A stretch of 40,150 bases of DNA. It comes from Hypsibius dujardini. Lineage: Eukaryota > Tardigrada > Eutardigrada > Parachela > Hypsibiidae. The stretch lies in assembly GCA_001579985.1 (NCBI GenBank), contig LRSR01006650.1:1-40150 (forward strand). The letters run 5' to 3'. This document shows, piece after piece, positions 1 through 12,003 of this stretch. How positions within the stretch are numbered: the first letter of the stretch is position 1; every line of letters starts with the position of its first letter. Position numbers and translations under genes: made by a program. Under the pieces are notes generated by a model. The model was not told the origin of the DNA. It saw only the letters and a list, made by a program, of their open reading frames with translations, and did not search any database.

Positions 1-559
1 TCGAATTTCCCCATTTGTCTTGAAGTGGGTCGTAATCCGCCAACGATCCCACTTTGGGTCTTTGTGTCGGTGCAGCTATTAGGATTAACAATAAAGATAT
101 TAGCAACAGAGAGAAAAACCGGTGAGCATGCATGGCGTATCTGTTAGGGACAATCAGGCTATACCGGAAGAAGTACGGGAACCGTTTCGGGCTTCAGAAG
201 TGGTAGCAGAAGGTTGAGCATGCGGACCGCCGTTGGTTGGTTTACCGGAAATATTTGTGTTAGCAAGCATGGTACTGATGCTGAGCTGCAGATCATTCTG
301 ATAACGAAGGGACGAGGAGGAGGCAGCGCCATTCTGGGGGTTACGGTTAAGGCTGCTGTTAGGGGACGGGGAACCAACTACGGGAATGTTAACCAGTTAG
401 AATTTACAATAGTAGACGGACATAAACATATCATGCAAGGTAAGGGATAGCAAACTAATCAAGCAGACATTGCTAGACTTCATATCGTATATATTTTTTA
501 CTGGGTTCAGTCTACCTTTCTGCCTTTCTGCCTTTCTGCCTGCCTGCCTTTCTGCCTTT

Positions 560-591
<32 letters not shown>

Positions 592-3500
592 TTGTCTGTC
601 TGTCTGTCTACTTGCCTGCCTTTCTGTCTGGATATCTGTCTGTTCAGATGTCTATGGGTCTGTCCAATTTCTGCTGTCTTCGAACACATATTCAGTCAGT
701 CAGTCTGTCAGTCTGTCTGTCAGTCAGTCAGTCAGTCGAGCTTTCATTCGCTGTAATACCTGGCGGTTGCATGGGTGGAAAACCATTTTTCCACATGGAC
801 GGAGTGGCTGCATGCGTAGTGGAGTCAATGCTGGAGCGCGGCTCCTCAACCAAAGATCCCACACCCGCCGCCGAAGATACAAAGCTTTGCTGTTGCTGGG
901 AAGGATCGTTGCCGTCCTGGCGAGAGCGTAATTGCTCCATCTCCTGCTTGTGGTCCACCAGGCCGTGGTAGCCGATGTTGGAGATGGTGCTGGTGTTCTG
1001 CATCAGCCGGAGCGTCTCCGGATCATCAGTTACGGCGGTGAATTTGCCGCGAGACTTCTCGAAGTCAGCATGATAGGCAATCTACATTAAGCACAAACGA
1101 TGCAATAAGATTGACTGATAAACGGCTCTAGGAAGAACCGGCACGGTTGGGTGGTCCTGGAGTAGCCTCATTCAAAGCTAAAAAAGAAACGGCTACGTAC
1201 GCCGCTTTGTTTGGCAGTGTTCTCAGCGAGACGCTTGTTTTCAGGGGTGTCCGTGATGGTGGTGAAGCCCGGCTTCGGAACATGTCTACAATCGAAGAAA
1301 ATAAGCCAAGTGTTAACATTTTTAAAATCTGACCCAATCAATATAATAATACATCAATACATATAATCATAATAAATAATAACTAAGAATAATGTGATTA
1401 ATTATATTTCTACTAAAAGTTATCAATCCAGAATTTACAATATTTTTAATTTTATTAATTCGTTTTTATGTGTAATATGGATTATTCTTATGATAAACAT
1501 TGAAATTTGGGGTTATTTAATCGAAAATTGGATATCAATGGTAATTCTGCGCGTATCGACGTATCGTCTCAGGGCGTGGCACCGTAGATAAGTGCTGAGT
1601 GCCAAGACGAAAGGGCTCAACCAATACGAGGTAAAAAACTTCCAAGGCTGCGCCAAGTTCGGAAATTCACACACTTCGCACGCTTTTCTCTCTTGTTTGT
1701 CGATATTTTGCGTTCGAAAAATCAACAATAAATCGAACAAACATGTGTGACAATAATTTGACAAGAGAAAAATTAAAAATACAATTTAAAAAAAATGTAA
1801 AACGAAAAAGAAGCCTTGTGGTTATTTTGATTGATATACGTCACGATTTCGCCCTGTTGGCCCTGTTGTGTGCAGCATTTATGCCAAATCAAAACTTGCG
1901 CCGCACTGAGAGTTTTACCTCGTACCGAAACCGGTCGGTCCACTTTCACTCTTGAGAAAGGAAGCGTGTGCGCATTCACATACACACACAGACACACACA
2001 CACAGACACACACACACACACACACAGTTCACAGTTCACACCGCAGAGAAGCACATGGTGTCGACTGCGTGAAGAAAAAGCATCAGTCATGTCAAACAGT
2101 TTTCGTTTACACGAAGAAGAAAAACGTCTTTCCAGACTACGCAGGCTGCAGTATAAAACAGGCAGACAGACTGAAACGACCACAGCTGAGAGGAGTGTGC
2201 ACACCCATTTCCCATGTAACCCGATCGTCTCGTCTTATGAGTTGTCCATTTGCCAAGCAATTTCAGCCAACGCCGGAAAAGTCGCCCCATCTCGCCCTAG
2301 AGAGTGAACGAACGACGAGTGATGACGGAAGCAGCCGGAAGAGGCAAAGTGCCGATACCGGACGTCTATGAATAGCATACTGCACTGCAGTCCTCATCAG
2401 GTCCCGACTACCGAGTAAGGCAGGCAACCAGGTCCCGACTACCGAGCAAGGCGGACAAATTCGGAAGTCCATTGACAACCGGGGATGGGATGACGACGAC
2501 CACAGGAAGACTCTCTGGCTTGCATAAAGGCAAACGGTACGTCAGCACCAGAGACGTTGAAGCTAACGTAATTCGATTGCTTGATTGACTGATTGGTTCG
2601 TATCGATTGTTGTTTGTTTTGTCTACGTCTCGAACCCATATCACAAGCAACCACCAGCTGAAACTGCCAATCAGACGCTTTTTTCGCCGTCAGTTTAGGC
2701 TCGTCAAACAGTTGAGGTGTAATGATATCGATATAGTATAGATCGCCTACACGACTGCCGGTCCGTCCGTTAGACGGACGATCGATCGATTGATTGGTGA
2801 CTGCGGAGAGACGTCTATCATCATGCGATACTTTCCCCCAATGATGCAGCAATTAAATTTGAATTTCGAATGTGGAGTGAGTTTGCCTCGAGACACACAC
2901 CGGAACTAAGACCAGGGCAGAGATCCAGATCGCGAGCGCGCGGTCAACAACTGTACGACTCCCACCGGACCGGCAGTTTGTAACGACATCATTAGTTTAC
3001 CCCCCACGCACTCCCTCTCTCCCTCTCCCTCCCATCAAACTTCTCATCAAGATGCAGAGCATCCTAACCGGCCCAGCCGGCGGAAGTCCCAACAATGCCG
3101 CAGTTGAGTTAATTAACCCAGCTCTCGAAACACACACAGTCGGTCGAGAAGAGAGTCCGTCTCAGAGAGGTCTCTAACGGGACCGCGCTTCTTGATGATG
3201 GCTAAGTCGAAATAATAATGGAAAAACAGCAACACATGCCTCCGGGTTCGGGAGAGGGTGGGTTAAGAAGGAACGGGGGGAGGACCGACGACATCTTCTG
3301 TTGTATGTGTGTGTATGGATGAAGAATGTGGTTGTGTATAGAAAGCCGGAGAGTAGTGCAAGTTAATCTCCGATTTCCTATTTCGAAAACAGCAGCAGCA
3401 GCGGCGCCCGGCACTCGAACCACACACACACACACACACACGCAGACACAGACACAGACACACACAGACACACACAGGGAGGGAGCTGAGAGTTTTGGCT

Positions 3501-4763
3501 TGTTGAATGTCAAGTGCCAGTTGCACTATGCGTCCCGTTTTATGTCGGTTGTATGTAGACACAGACGACGACGACGACGACGACGAGATGGAAGATTGTA
3601 GTGGAAGATGCCGGCATAACAAGTTTGAATGTTGATGTTAACTTATCCATATCCGCTGTCTGCTTCTCCTTCGCAGGGGCTTAACGTTTCGGCTTTCCCT
3701 TTTGACATCGGGCTTGTCCTGGATTCATCCAACAACTGGCCTCCCGATCTGATTCATCATCACCATCATCATCATCGTTGGCGGAAGTCTTCGACGACGA
3801 CCCAACGCTTCATGTTCCTTCGAATCGACCAAGCAACAGTGCCTCCAATCCGTGAAATTCCTTCAATTTGATCATTAGTGATTACTGGTAGCAGGCCAAA
3901 ATCATCACAGCAATATTGCGATATTACGATTTCAAAGTGCCGGGAGAGGTGAGGTCACAATCTTATCACCCTTCCCTTTCCCGCCCCAGCCGATTATCGT
4001 ATTCCACGGAGAAAGATCCGGCTTGTGCTTCAGTCTGACTGGAATATATATACACACAATTTCGCATGCGCGATCCCGGCGATGATGAGTTTTGGGAACG
4101 AAACAGCCGACGACCACCAAACCACTGGTCCTTGTCTAATTGGATTTCACCGGTAGACACATCCGGCGCAATCAATCAATTTAGCTACAGCCACACCGCA
4201 CCTCGCATCGATCGTCGGTGCCAATCATCACGGGACGACAACATGATTGCTTACGACGTGTACGGGTCGTCGCGGCATTACGGCGGCGGCTACCGGAAAC
4301 TGCGAAGTCAATCATCGCTCGAGTTCATGCCAGACGGGGAGGATGAGGAGCAGGGAGGGAGCGGTCAGCGGCGGCGCTCGCGGAGTCCGGAAGTGAAGGA
4401 CAAGACCAATAACGGCGGCGGTGTAGCGCAGCATTCCAGGGGGATTTGTTCGGGCCGGATTTGGTGCGTGTTGACTCTGCTGGTGGTGGTGACATGTGTT
4501 TACATGCTGGTGCAGTCGCGGTCCTTTCAACGTATCCTCCATCCCGCGGCGGTGCGGCAGCCGCCGAAATTGATTCTGATTTGGGATAGGAATAGCCGGT
4601 TTCTCGACGTGAAGCCATACCGGGAGAAGAAGGCGATTCCTCGAAAGGGATTGCAGAATGCTTTTGCGGGATGCACATGCGAAGTCACCAGCGATGCCGG
4701 TGAGTTATGACAGTTATGACAGCTCTGACTGTCGGACTGTCGGTCTGTCTCCGTTTTTTTATT

Positions 4764-4806
<43 letters not shown>

Positions 4807-5832
4807 GTCTGTCTGTCTGTCTGTCTGTCTGCCTGCCTACCTACCTACCTAACTGTTTAAATACCTATCCTATCTATCTGTCTGTACATCTCTATCTGTA
4901 TCTATCTGTCTGTCTGTCTCTGTCTGTCTGTCTCTGTCTGCCTTTCTGTCTATTGCTCATCTATTTGTCTGCCTGCCTGAATTAAAGCCTGTTCGGTTGC
5001 TAGATGACCTGCGTGAATATTTTGACTCGAGGTCTAGTGCGATTGCTTTTTCGATCACAAAATTAATTCAGTAATTTCATATTTCCCGGAGGAATTTTTA
5101 ACCGAGTCGTAACACTAAAAGCCAACGATCCATGTAACCGATTTCTTTCATTGCTTACTCGTAGGCGCATGGAGATTGGCCGACGCCATCGTAATCAATG
5201 CCTTCTATTTACGGCGGATCAACGATTTCACACATTTCTTCCCTCACCGGTAAGCGCAGTCCCATCCATCGTATCGGACCGTTTTCCAGAACAAAGACGG
5301 TTGCAAACCGTTTTTCCGCTTCCGCCGCCACAGCCAGATCATAAATCCGTTCACTCGCTGACTGTCTGTGTCTCTGATGTATATGTTGCAGGCGAACTCC
5401 CAGCCAGCTATGGGTCTTTCACATGCTCGAGCCGGCACAAATCCTCACGGAGAACCGCGATAAGGGCTTTTTCGACCGCCTCAATGGGCAATTTAACTTG
5501 ACAATGACGTATCGACTGGATTCCGACGTCCTGGCGACCTACGGACAGATTCGACGTTTCTACGTCGACGACCAGGATCACCCGGGAGCAAAGGCGTTGG
5601 CGGAAGCGGCTGCCGTGCCGGTTTTCCGAGACTACGCTCAGGACAAAAAATATCTGGTGCGGAAGCTAGGCAGGCAGTCATTTCGATTTGCCAGACTGGA
5701 ATTAGACAGACAACACTGACAGACTGTCAGATTGTCAGACAGACAGGCAGATGGACTGGCAGAGAGACAGACAAGCAGGCAGGGAAACAGGCAGGCATAC
5801 AGACAGACGTTCAGATAGACATTCAGAGTTTC

Positions 5833-5889
<57 letters not shown>

Positions 5890-8278
5890 TCAAATAGAGC
5901 ATCACTTGACGGACAAATAAGTCTTCCTTGATTTATTTTCAGGTCGCCTGGTTCGCCAGTAACTGCGGCGCCAAATCCGGCCGGATGGACTATGTCCGCG
6001 AGCTGCAAAAGCACCTTCCCGTGGATATATACGGTGACTGTGGCCCGCTGAAATGCCCCAACGCCACCTACGGGGACTGCGGCAAAATGCTCAACCAAAA
6101 CTACAAATTCTACCTCTCCTTCGAGTCGTCCGTCTGCCAGGACTACATCACGGAAAAGTTCTTCAACCCGCTGCAGCAGAATGTCGTCCCGGTGGTCCTC
6201 GGCGGCGGCAACTACAGCGCCATCAACGCGCCCGCCAACTCGTACATTGATGTGCGCGACTACGCGACGGTGCAGGACCTCGCAGACTACCTCCTCTACC
6301 TGGACGCCACGCCGAGCGCCTACAACGAGTACTTTGACTGGAAGCGCGAGTGGAAGGTGGAACGGAGCGGCGTGTACACCCGCAACCTCTGTGATTTGTG
6401 TGGGAAGCTCAATGAGATTGCCGCGCCGAACGCGCCGTACTTCCATCAGATCTATCCGGACATGACCAAATGGTGGCACGGCGACGCCCACTGCCGGCGC
6501 GGTCGCGTGGTCAATGGGTCCTGGGTTTCATAGCTAACCTGTTCGATTAGGTTTTTTTGTCTCAGCTGCCTTAGAATTTCTCGTTTGAATAGGGAGCTAA
6601 AATGGTGTGTGCCTTTTCGCTTGCCTCGAGAGACGTGATAGACACTACAGACAATTCCCGTCCCCTTTTGGAGGTGTTCACAAAGTGTTTGGAGTTTTAC
6701 TAATTTATTTTTATTTTTCAAACTGATGCAATGAAGTCATGAAGCCCATGAAGTCCTAGTTTCTTACTGACTTACGCGTCGCAGTAGGGGAATTTGTTGT
6801 ATCCCTTGTAGTTTTTCATGCTGAGTGCCTGTACAACAAATAAGGCAAGTTAAATTACGATAACTTAATACTGATGAAGTGCCGTGGAATGGAAAACAAT
6901 AAATGACGTTACCATTTGGCATTCCGTGCATTTGAAGCAGTTCTTGTGCCATATCTGAAAGGGAGAAGGCAAATGGTTCTCAAATCATTGAATGATCATA
7001 GGGGCTGTTAACTGGCCACCGAGTTAAAAACTCCTGCGAAAGGGCTTGTGAGAGGAAGTACTGAGCACTGTTGACAAAACCAAATCAACAGAATATGGGC
7101 GAAGATGCAGCTCAGACTGACAAATCACTTCAAACGACAAGAGCACAAGATTCCGACTGATATAACAGTATTGCAATGGAAATTGGTGGACTTTAACCAC
7201 ACGAGGCAGACAGACAGGATACTGACAGACAAGGCACAAATATTTGTAGACTGGTGAGAGAGAGAGATATAGGCACACAGATACACAGGCAGACAGACAG
7301 ACAAACAGACAGGTAAACAGACAGACAAACAGGCAGACAAACAGACAGACAGACATACCAACATACCGTGTAAAGAGGTAGAGAAACAGGAGCTGGCATG
7401 AGACCATATGTTTATAGACAGGCAGAGGCTAGTGGGACAAGCTCCAGTCGCAACAGGAAGCTAGCCAACCAGCAAACGATGCAAAATTCAATTTGTACAC
7501 TTCTAGAGGCCTGCAGCCATCCCGCCCACGGCTCACACCGCTAGTCTGGAACAAGTTTCATGCAAAATTACCTACAATAGAACTTTAGTGACAACCCTAC
7601 AGGCCCCACTGAGTCGCTCAAATTTGCAAACAAACTCTTGAATTCACTTCATTAATCATCGATCGTCACAAATTTGCGAACGGCATCAACTATGCAATAT
7701 ACAGTGAACTCGACAATGTGACGGGCTGTCTTTCCCACAAGACGGTTTCTTCACTTCATGATGATGCAGGTACATGGACATGTACTGCACTCACAATGCA
7801 CTCTCATCCATCTAAGTTTCTCCATCTGAGCCGATAACGCTTAACAAAGCTCCCGAGAGCTTCACGCGACTTGACTTGGCGTCTCTGTTTGTCGTTCAGA
7901 TGGAGAACAAGAGCACACTCGCGCCTCATACGCGTTCAGCCCAAGAGTCTACAAAGCCGCTTCAAAGAGACGAGAGATTTCTCTCGCGTCACAAGAGAAA
8001 CGGGATTGCTGACTCGTTCTGCTGCTGATGGCTTCGTATGTCTTCAAAGTTTCTCTATCGAACATCAAGAAGTCCAATCCGACCCAGAAACACGCCGCAT
8101 CACCAAAACACGGACGCTTTATCCAAACAGTGGCACACCACCACTCCTCACTCCTCCGCACTCTCCTCCTGCAAACGCTCGCACGAAAGTAGAGTGTACA
8201 CAGCCACTATGGCGAATTTCCGGCAAGCGGTGCAAGTTTACGCGCCAAGCCGATAAGCAACACACACCACATCGCGCA

Positions 8279-8313
<35 letters not shown>

Positions 8314-10678
8314 TCCCAAATAGGCTACAGCCACATTCTCATGGCCATATAGAGTTATGCAGGCGAGAAAAAGACGCGAAGACGAGAGAGGATGATGAGG
8401 CATAGTTCAGACATCCGTTTCCGCCTCCAACATCCAGGCGCATCGAACGCCGGAGACATACATAAGAACGATGAACGAATGCTGTGTCGTGTTGTCATGT
8501 TTCTCAAAGTGAGACGTTCGGAGTTCGAGCTCTCTCTCTCTCCTGGGTCGTTGGTCGTATTTCATGGCCTTTCCAAGCATGTACTGTAGAACAGCGTCAT
8601 TGCGCGGACTGGTCCAGGACGGTTCAGACAATAAAAGCATACATTGTACTGAGAAACCGATCCATTGTGAAAAAAGAAATACAATCTCAGAGCATTACAC
8701 GTAGGGCAACAAAACAAACAAACAGTAGATAAATACACAGATAAATAATAAAACTGGCAGTCAGACCGTAAGCTGGCTCAGCGGCACAGAAACTGCAAGA
8801 CATGCAAAAATACAACTAGTAAGTCAGGCAGTCAATCAGTCAGGCAGATAGAGAGACAGAAAGACAGAAAGACAGACAGAGAGACAGAGAGACAGACAGG
8901 CAAACAGACAGACAGGCAAACAGACAGACAAACAGACAGACAGACAAGTAGAGACAGAGACAGACAGACAAGTAGAGACAGAGACAGACATAAAAAAAAA
9001 CCAAAAAAAGCAGCAGAACCCAACTGACACGGGAGAAAAAAACACTAGGCGGACAACCAGACAGGAGAATGCCGACGACAAGTGATAGGAACGCCTTTGT
9101 GGGAAACGCCGGAAGCCGTTAAGAACACCGCTTGGTTTGACGAAGAGTACGAAAGCAGCTGAAAACAAAAAAGCAATCGCTTAAAATAAATCTCAATTTC
9201 GAATAAAAGCCGCATTTTATACGATTCGAGGCGTGAATGGGTTTTGCAAACTTTTATCGGCGTACCTTTTAGCGGTGGAGGCGCAGTCATTTCGACGAGT
9301 TCGCCAACAGAGACAGTGTGTGTGTGTGTTGAACACAGCGGGCGGTACGTGGTCGTAGTCGTACCTCAAATAAGTTCTTCACGACGATGCTTGTAATGAG
9401 CCATAAAGTGCAGCCATCCACAAGATCCATGAGTGGACAGTCAAGAGCATCGGTAGGTTTCTAGGACGCGTGCGCGCGCGAGGCAGACACGATCGGCAGA
9501 GATCACAGGTAGTAAGTACTACCAGTAGGAGTAGACAAAACAAAACACACACACACAGACCCACACACACCGCGGTGGTCAGTCAGCGTTACGAGAACAC
9601 TGATTAAAACGCAACACGCGAAAGAGCACAGAAAAAACTCCCATTCCGGAAACGGTTTCGTCACGCCGAGCTGATCAACTGGAATGTCCGTTCTTCTGCT
9701 GAGCCGACAAAGTAGGGTAGCTTCTTTTCTACCTGCATCCGTGGGTAGGACGCTTTCGAAAAAGTGAAAACAATCGATCGGGCAAAAACCATGAATTTCG
9801 ATTCGGTTTCCAATTTCATCAATCAAGCCATCAATGCTCTCACCAACACAATCTCAATTCAATCAATCAATCAATCATCTGACCGTTGGTCACAGGATGG
9901 CACACATCACATCTCCCATAATTGACCACATAAAGCAAGCAAACTGACACTAAATTCCACTAGAGCCTATGTGTCGTAAAAATGTGTTTTACTTCAAATG
10001 GGAACCCGAAAATCCAATAAAAGCAAGTCGATGAGAAAAACCAAACCGGTCAATCCAGTCAGTGAATCCAGTGAACTTCTTACTAATCAGTCAATCAATC
10101 AATAACGTACCGAACAAAACAACAAATGGAAATAAATCTTGTCAACAAAACCAGCCGCTCATCTTCCTTCCTCCTTTCTCCCTTGCCCTCAGCTTATCTA
10201 TATCAAACCAAATAATGTTCCACGACAAACAGCCATAAACAATACGGCCAGCTCCAATGTCAAACCTCCTGCCGATCGGAGAACAAACACACCACAGCAG
10301 ACATATCGATTGACACCAATCTGTGCTGCAGCAGTGCGCGCGCGATTAAGTATGTCAATCTTCACAATCGCCGTTTCTTTCCACAAATCCACACACAAAA
10401 CTCCCTCGTCGGTCGGAGAGAGAGAGAGCCTCGAATTCACAGTTTACACGCTTGAATAAATTCAAACATCCCACCAAGATCAGACCGAGCCGAGCACAGA
10501 GCACATACTTTTTCCAGACATTTCAGCTGCTCCAACGGGTAAACCTAACAGGCAAAAAATCACCGGTGAGAAATGAAAAGGATATCATTCACTTAATTTA
10601 AGCAAAAACAAAACGCCGTACCTTCAATTCACATCTCGCGCACGGTTTCGGAGCGTTCATATTACTAGCAGCACTCAT
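1..10678 (-). CDS. Lasp: Lasp-type LIM / nebulin-repeat protein (3' end off window)
   Basis: This is an actin-associated LIM and nebulin-repeat protein of the LASP family. Exons in transcript order are 10678-10622, 10544-10509, 6954-6913, 6828-6776, 1285-1201, 1081-760, 377-165 and 75 to beyond base 1. All junctions are GT-AG and the phases agree. The start is ATG 10678 or, closer to other LASP proteins, ATG 10660 (MNAPKPCARCELK). The LIM ligands are complete: CARC, WHKNC, CTEC and YCDAH, with the usual 17 residues between the first pair and His. Two nebulin-like repeats follow (FTTITDTPENKRLAENT..., then IAYHADFEKSRGKF... and ISNIGYHGLVDH). After them comes a Gln/Ser/Asn-rich linker. LASP proteins normally end in an SH3 domain, which would lie left of the window; this is inferred, not seen. 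Intron 4 (1286-6775) contains another gene on the opposite strand. Family assignment is secure from the LIM plus nebulin order and motifs. Confidence 0.93.
520..740. repeat. CTGC/CTTT/CTGT/CAGT tetranucleotide tract in a Lasp intron
   Basis: The tract fills most of the intron between Lasp exons 1081-760 and 377-165. It is a compound of related tetranucleotides rather than one pure unit. Confidence 0.9.
1286..4065. other. Lasp intron 4, part 3' of the nested gene; no further gene recognised
   Basis: Apart from the short ORF at 3051, this stretch holds AT-rich sequence (1330-1520), AC runs (about 1978-2027 and 3421-3475) and a short GAC run (about 3564-3584). Open frames crossing it are explained by these runs. 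It should contain the promoter and 5' leader of the fucosyltransferase, but I cannot point to either. Confidence 0.5.
3051..3173 (+). other. short ORF upstream of the fucosyltransferase, 40 codons plus stop
   Basis: An ATG at 3051 after a pyrimidine-rich stretch opens 40 codons (MQSILTGPAGGSPNNAAVEL...) ending in TAA. The composition looks coding-like. It could be an upstream ORF, a first exon of the fucosyltransferase gene or chance. No good donor joins it to the 4066 exon, and I recognise no family. Confidence 0.2.
4066..6533 (+). CDS. alpha-1,3-fucosyltransferase (GT10 family), nested in a Lasp intron
   Basis: This is a Golgi type II membrane enzyme expected to move fucose from GDP-fucose onto N-acetylglucosamine-containing glycans. 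Exons are 4066-4699, 5165-5249, 5392-5656 and 5943-6533, with consistent phases, giving 524 residues. A long Ser/Arg-rich cytosolic tail precedes one hydrophobic segment (about residues 132-150, VLTLLVVVTCVYMLV). The catalytic half has GT10 hallmarks: FNLTMTYRLDSDV, VAWFASNCGAKSGRMDYVREL, VDIYGDCG and the donor-site block KFYLSFESSVCQDYITEKFF, followed by VVPVVLGGGNY. ATG 4066 is the first after an in-frame TGA. ATG 4244 (MIAYDVYG) would give a more usual tail length and cannot be excluded. Introns 1 and 3 hold CTGT and ACAG tracts. The acceptor specificity (Lewis type or core type) cannot be told from the sequence. Confidence 0.93.
4766..4985. repeat. CTGT tetranucleotide tract, fucosyltransferase intron 1
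   Basis: A pure CTGT run decays into CTGC, CTAC and CTAT variants. It lies wholly inside the 4700-5164 intron. Confidence 0.95.
5700..5887. repeat. ACAG tetranucleotide tract, fucosyltransferase intron 3
   Basis: Interrupted ACAG units end in a pure run. This is the complement of the intron 1 tract, so both orientations occur in one gene. Confidence 0.95.
7262..7356. repeat. ACAG tetranucleotide tract, Lasp intron 2
   Basis: Interrupted ACAG/GCAG/ACAA units within the 3.5 kb Lasp intron. Confidence 0.9.
8823..8992. repeat. ACAG/AGAG tract, Lasp intron 2
   Basis: Compound of ACAG, AGAG and GCAA units, including two near-identical copies of an AAGTAGAGACAGAGACAGAC segment at about 8945-8990. 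Confidence 0.9.
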
Positions 10679-12003
10679 TTCCGGGGCAGTAATTGTTGTG
10701 ATGCTGATTTGATTACGGTTGTACGGGGAGAAAAGTATAATCCCCAGAAGAGGATAAGTGGCCGGACAAAAAAAAACGACAACAATTCCCGGTGACAATT
10801 TTGATGACGTCGAAATGAGAATTTTTCGCTGACCAACCGAAAAAAAATTTCTTCCCGTCAGAATCCGCTAAGATCAATTGCCTCACGCTTCGCTCACTCA
10901 CGGGCAATTTTCAGACGACGATAGTGGGAAGCGAAAATAGCTCGTGTTTTTAATAGCGTCCGGGGGATGAGAGGGAGGAGAGAAGAGAGAAATGTCAGCA
11001 ACCGATGACGAAGAGTTAAAAAAGAGTTTTTCTTTTCGAGAAATGTGTACACGGTATGCAATATACACTGCACGGATGTCCTCGTACTTTAGTACGCACT
11101 AGTACAACAATTGTAAACGCGTGGCCAGATTACTGGGTGGCAGAGTTCGAACCATTCTTTTGCTGGACGCAAGCAAAATTGGGTAGACCGAGTTTGAGCC
11201 AAGCACCCAGTATTGTGACCATGTGTGTACGAGCCAGCTATCGAAGCTCCGTACACCCGTGGCCATATTATGACGCTAGTTGAGTCAAACCGTTTACCTC
11301 AATTAGTCTATGACTTTACACGTTGACCGAGCTCAATGCCTTTACCCGAGTAGCGCTATTATATGGCCATATGTGTACCTCATACACGGACCGGTCAGTC
11401 TTCGCCTTCCTCCTTTACAGTCACTGGTCACAAGGTTGTTTTAAGCAAAATGTGCATCACTTGTTGAAACACAATTTTTTATATGACAAACTCGCGTTCA
11501 ACATTGGATGGGATGCAAAAATGCCTAAAAAAAATACGGATCATTTGAAAGCAAAAACTATCCGGGCCAAAGGGATCTCTCATACCATTACACAAGCAGC
11601 CTCTTCCGCTCCACTAGAGTTTAGAAGGTATGCAAGCAAAGCATCCGCTTATTCAGATTTTTAGAGTTGCCAATACGTGCTGTCATTTATTTTGCAGGTG
11701 CTAAACTGAACAAGAAAATATATACTAATAATCGTTAATGTTGACTGGCTCAGCAAAACTGACCCGTAAACAGTGGCGTCACCTATAGGCCACGGTAAAA
11801 CACATTAAAAGAATGAGACCAGAAACGTATCTAGAAACGTAGCGTGGATCAAATATCGTACAATAAGATACGATATTGCAGTTCCATTTCTTGCTTCCCC
11901 GAGAATTTCGTTTTTTTCCCTGTCTCTATTTTGCTCGAGTAATTCCCACGTCGTTTGACGATTGTGATTCATTTTTGATTGAAGGCAGCCACTTTTAGCC
12001 AAC
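10679..12003. other. divergent intergenic region between Lasp and the chromodomain gene
   Basis: No coding unit is recognised. The region should contain the promoters of both divergently transcribed genes, but no TATA box or other core element stands out. An ATG frame at 11521-11627 ends at a plausible donor (AGAAG before GTATGC) and could be an upstream exon of the chromodomain gene; this is unproven. Confidence 0.4.

Larger units (their letters stand above)
6955..10508. other. Lasp intron 2; no gene recognised
   Basis: This 3.5 kb intron contains ACAG tracts (7262-7356 and 8823-8992), a TG run (8281-8311) and short TCAA-type repeats near 9855-9880. Its longest open frame (7871-8323, +) ends in the TG run and matches no family I know. 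Confidence 0.5.

Noticed and set aside
470-931. Open frames of Cys/Leu/Ser/Val repeats over CTGT/ACAG tracts here and at 4707-4985, 7024-7407, 8832-9168, 16331-16539, 17013-17304 and 31367-31615
   Set aside because: These are translations of the tetranucleotide tracts, in several frames and on both strands, inside introns of well-supported genes.
7871-8323. 150-codon open frame on the plus strand
   Set aside because: It ends in a TG run, matches no known family, overlaps equally long frames and lies in a Lasp intron.
11056-11664. Two plus-strand open frames of 75 and 113 codons
   Set aside because: They show no recognisable motif. Only the last part (11521-11627) with its donor is kept as a possible upstream exon.
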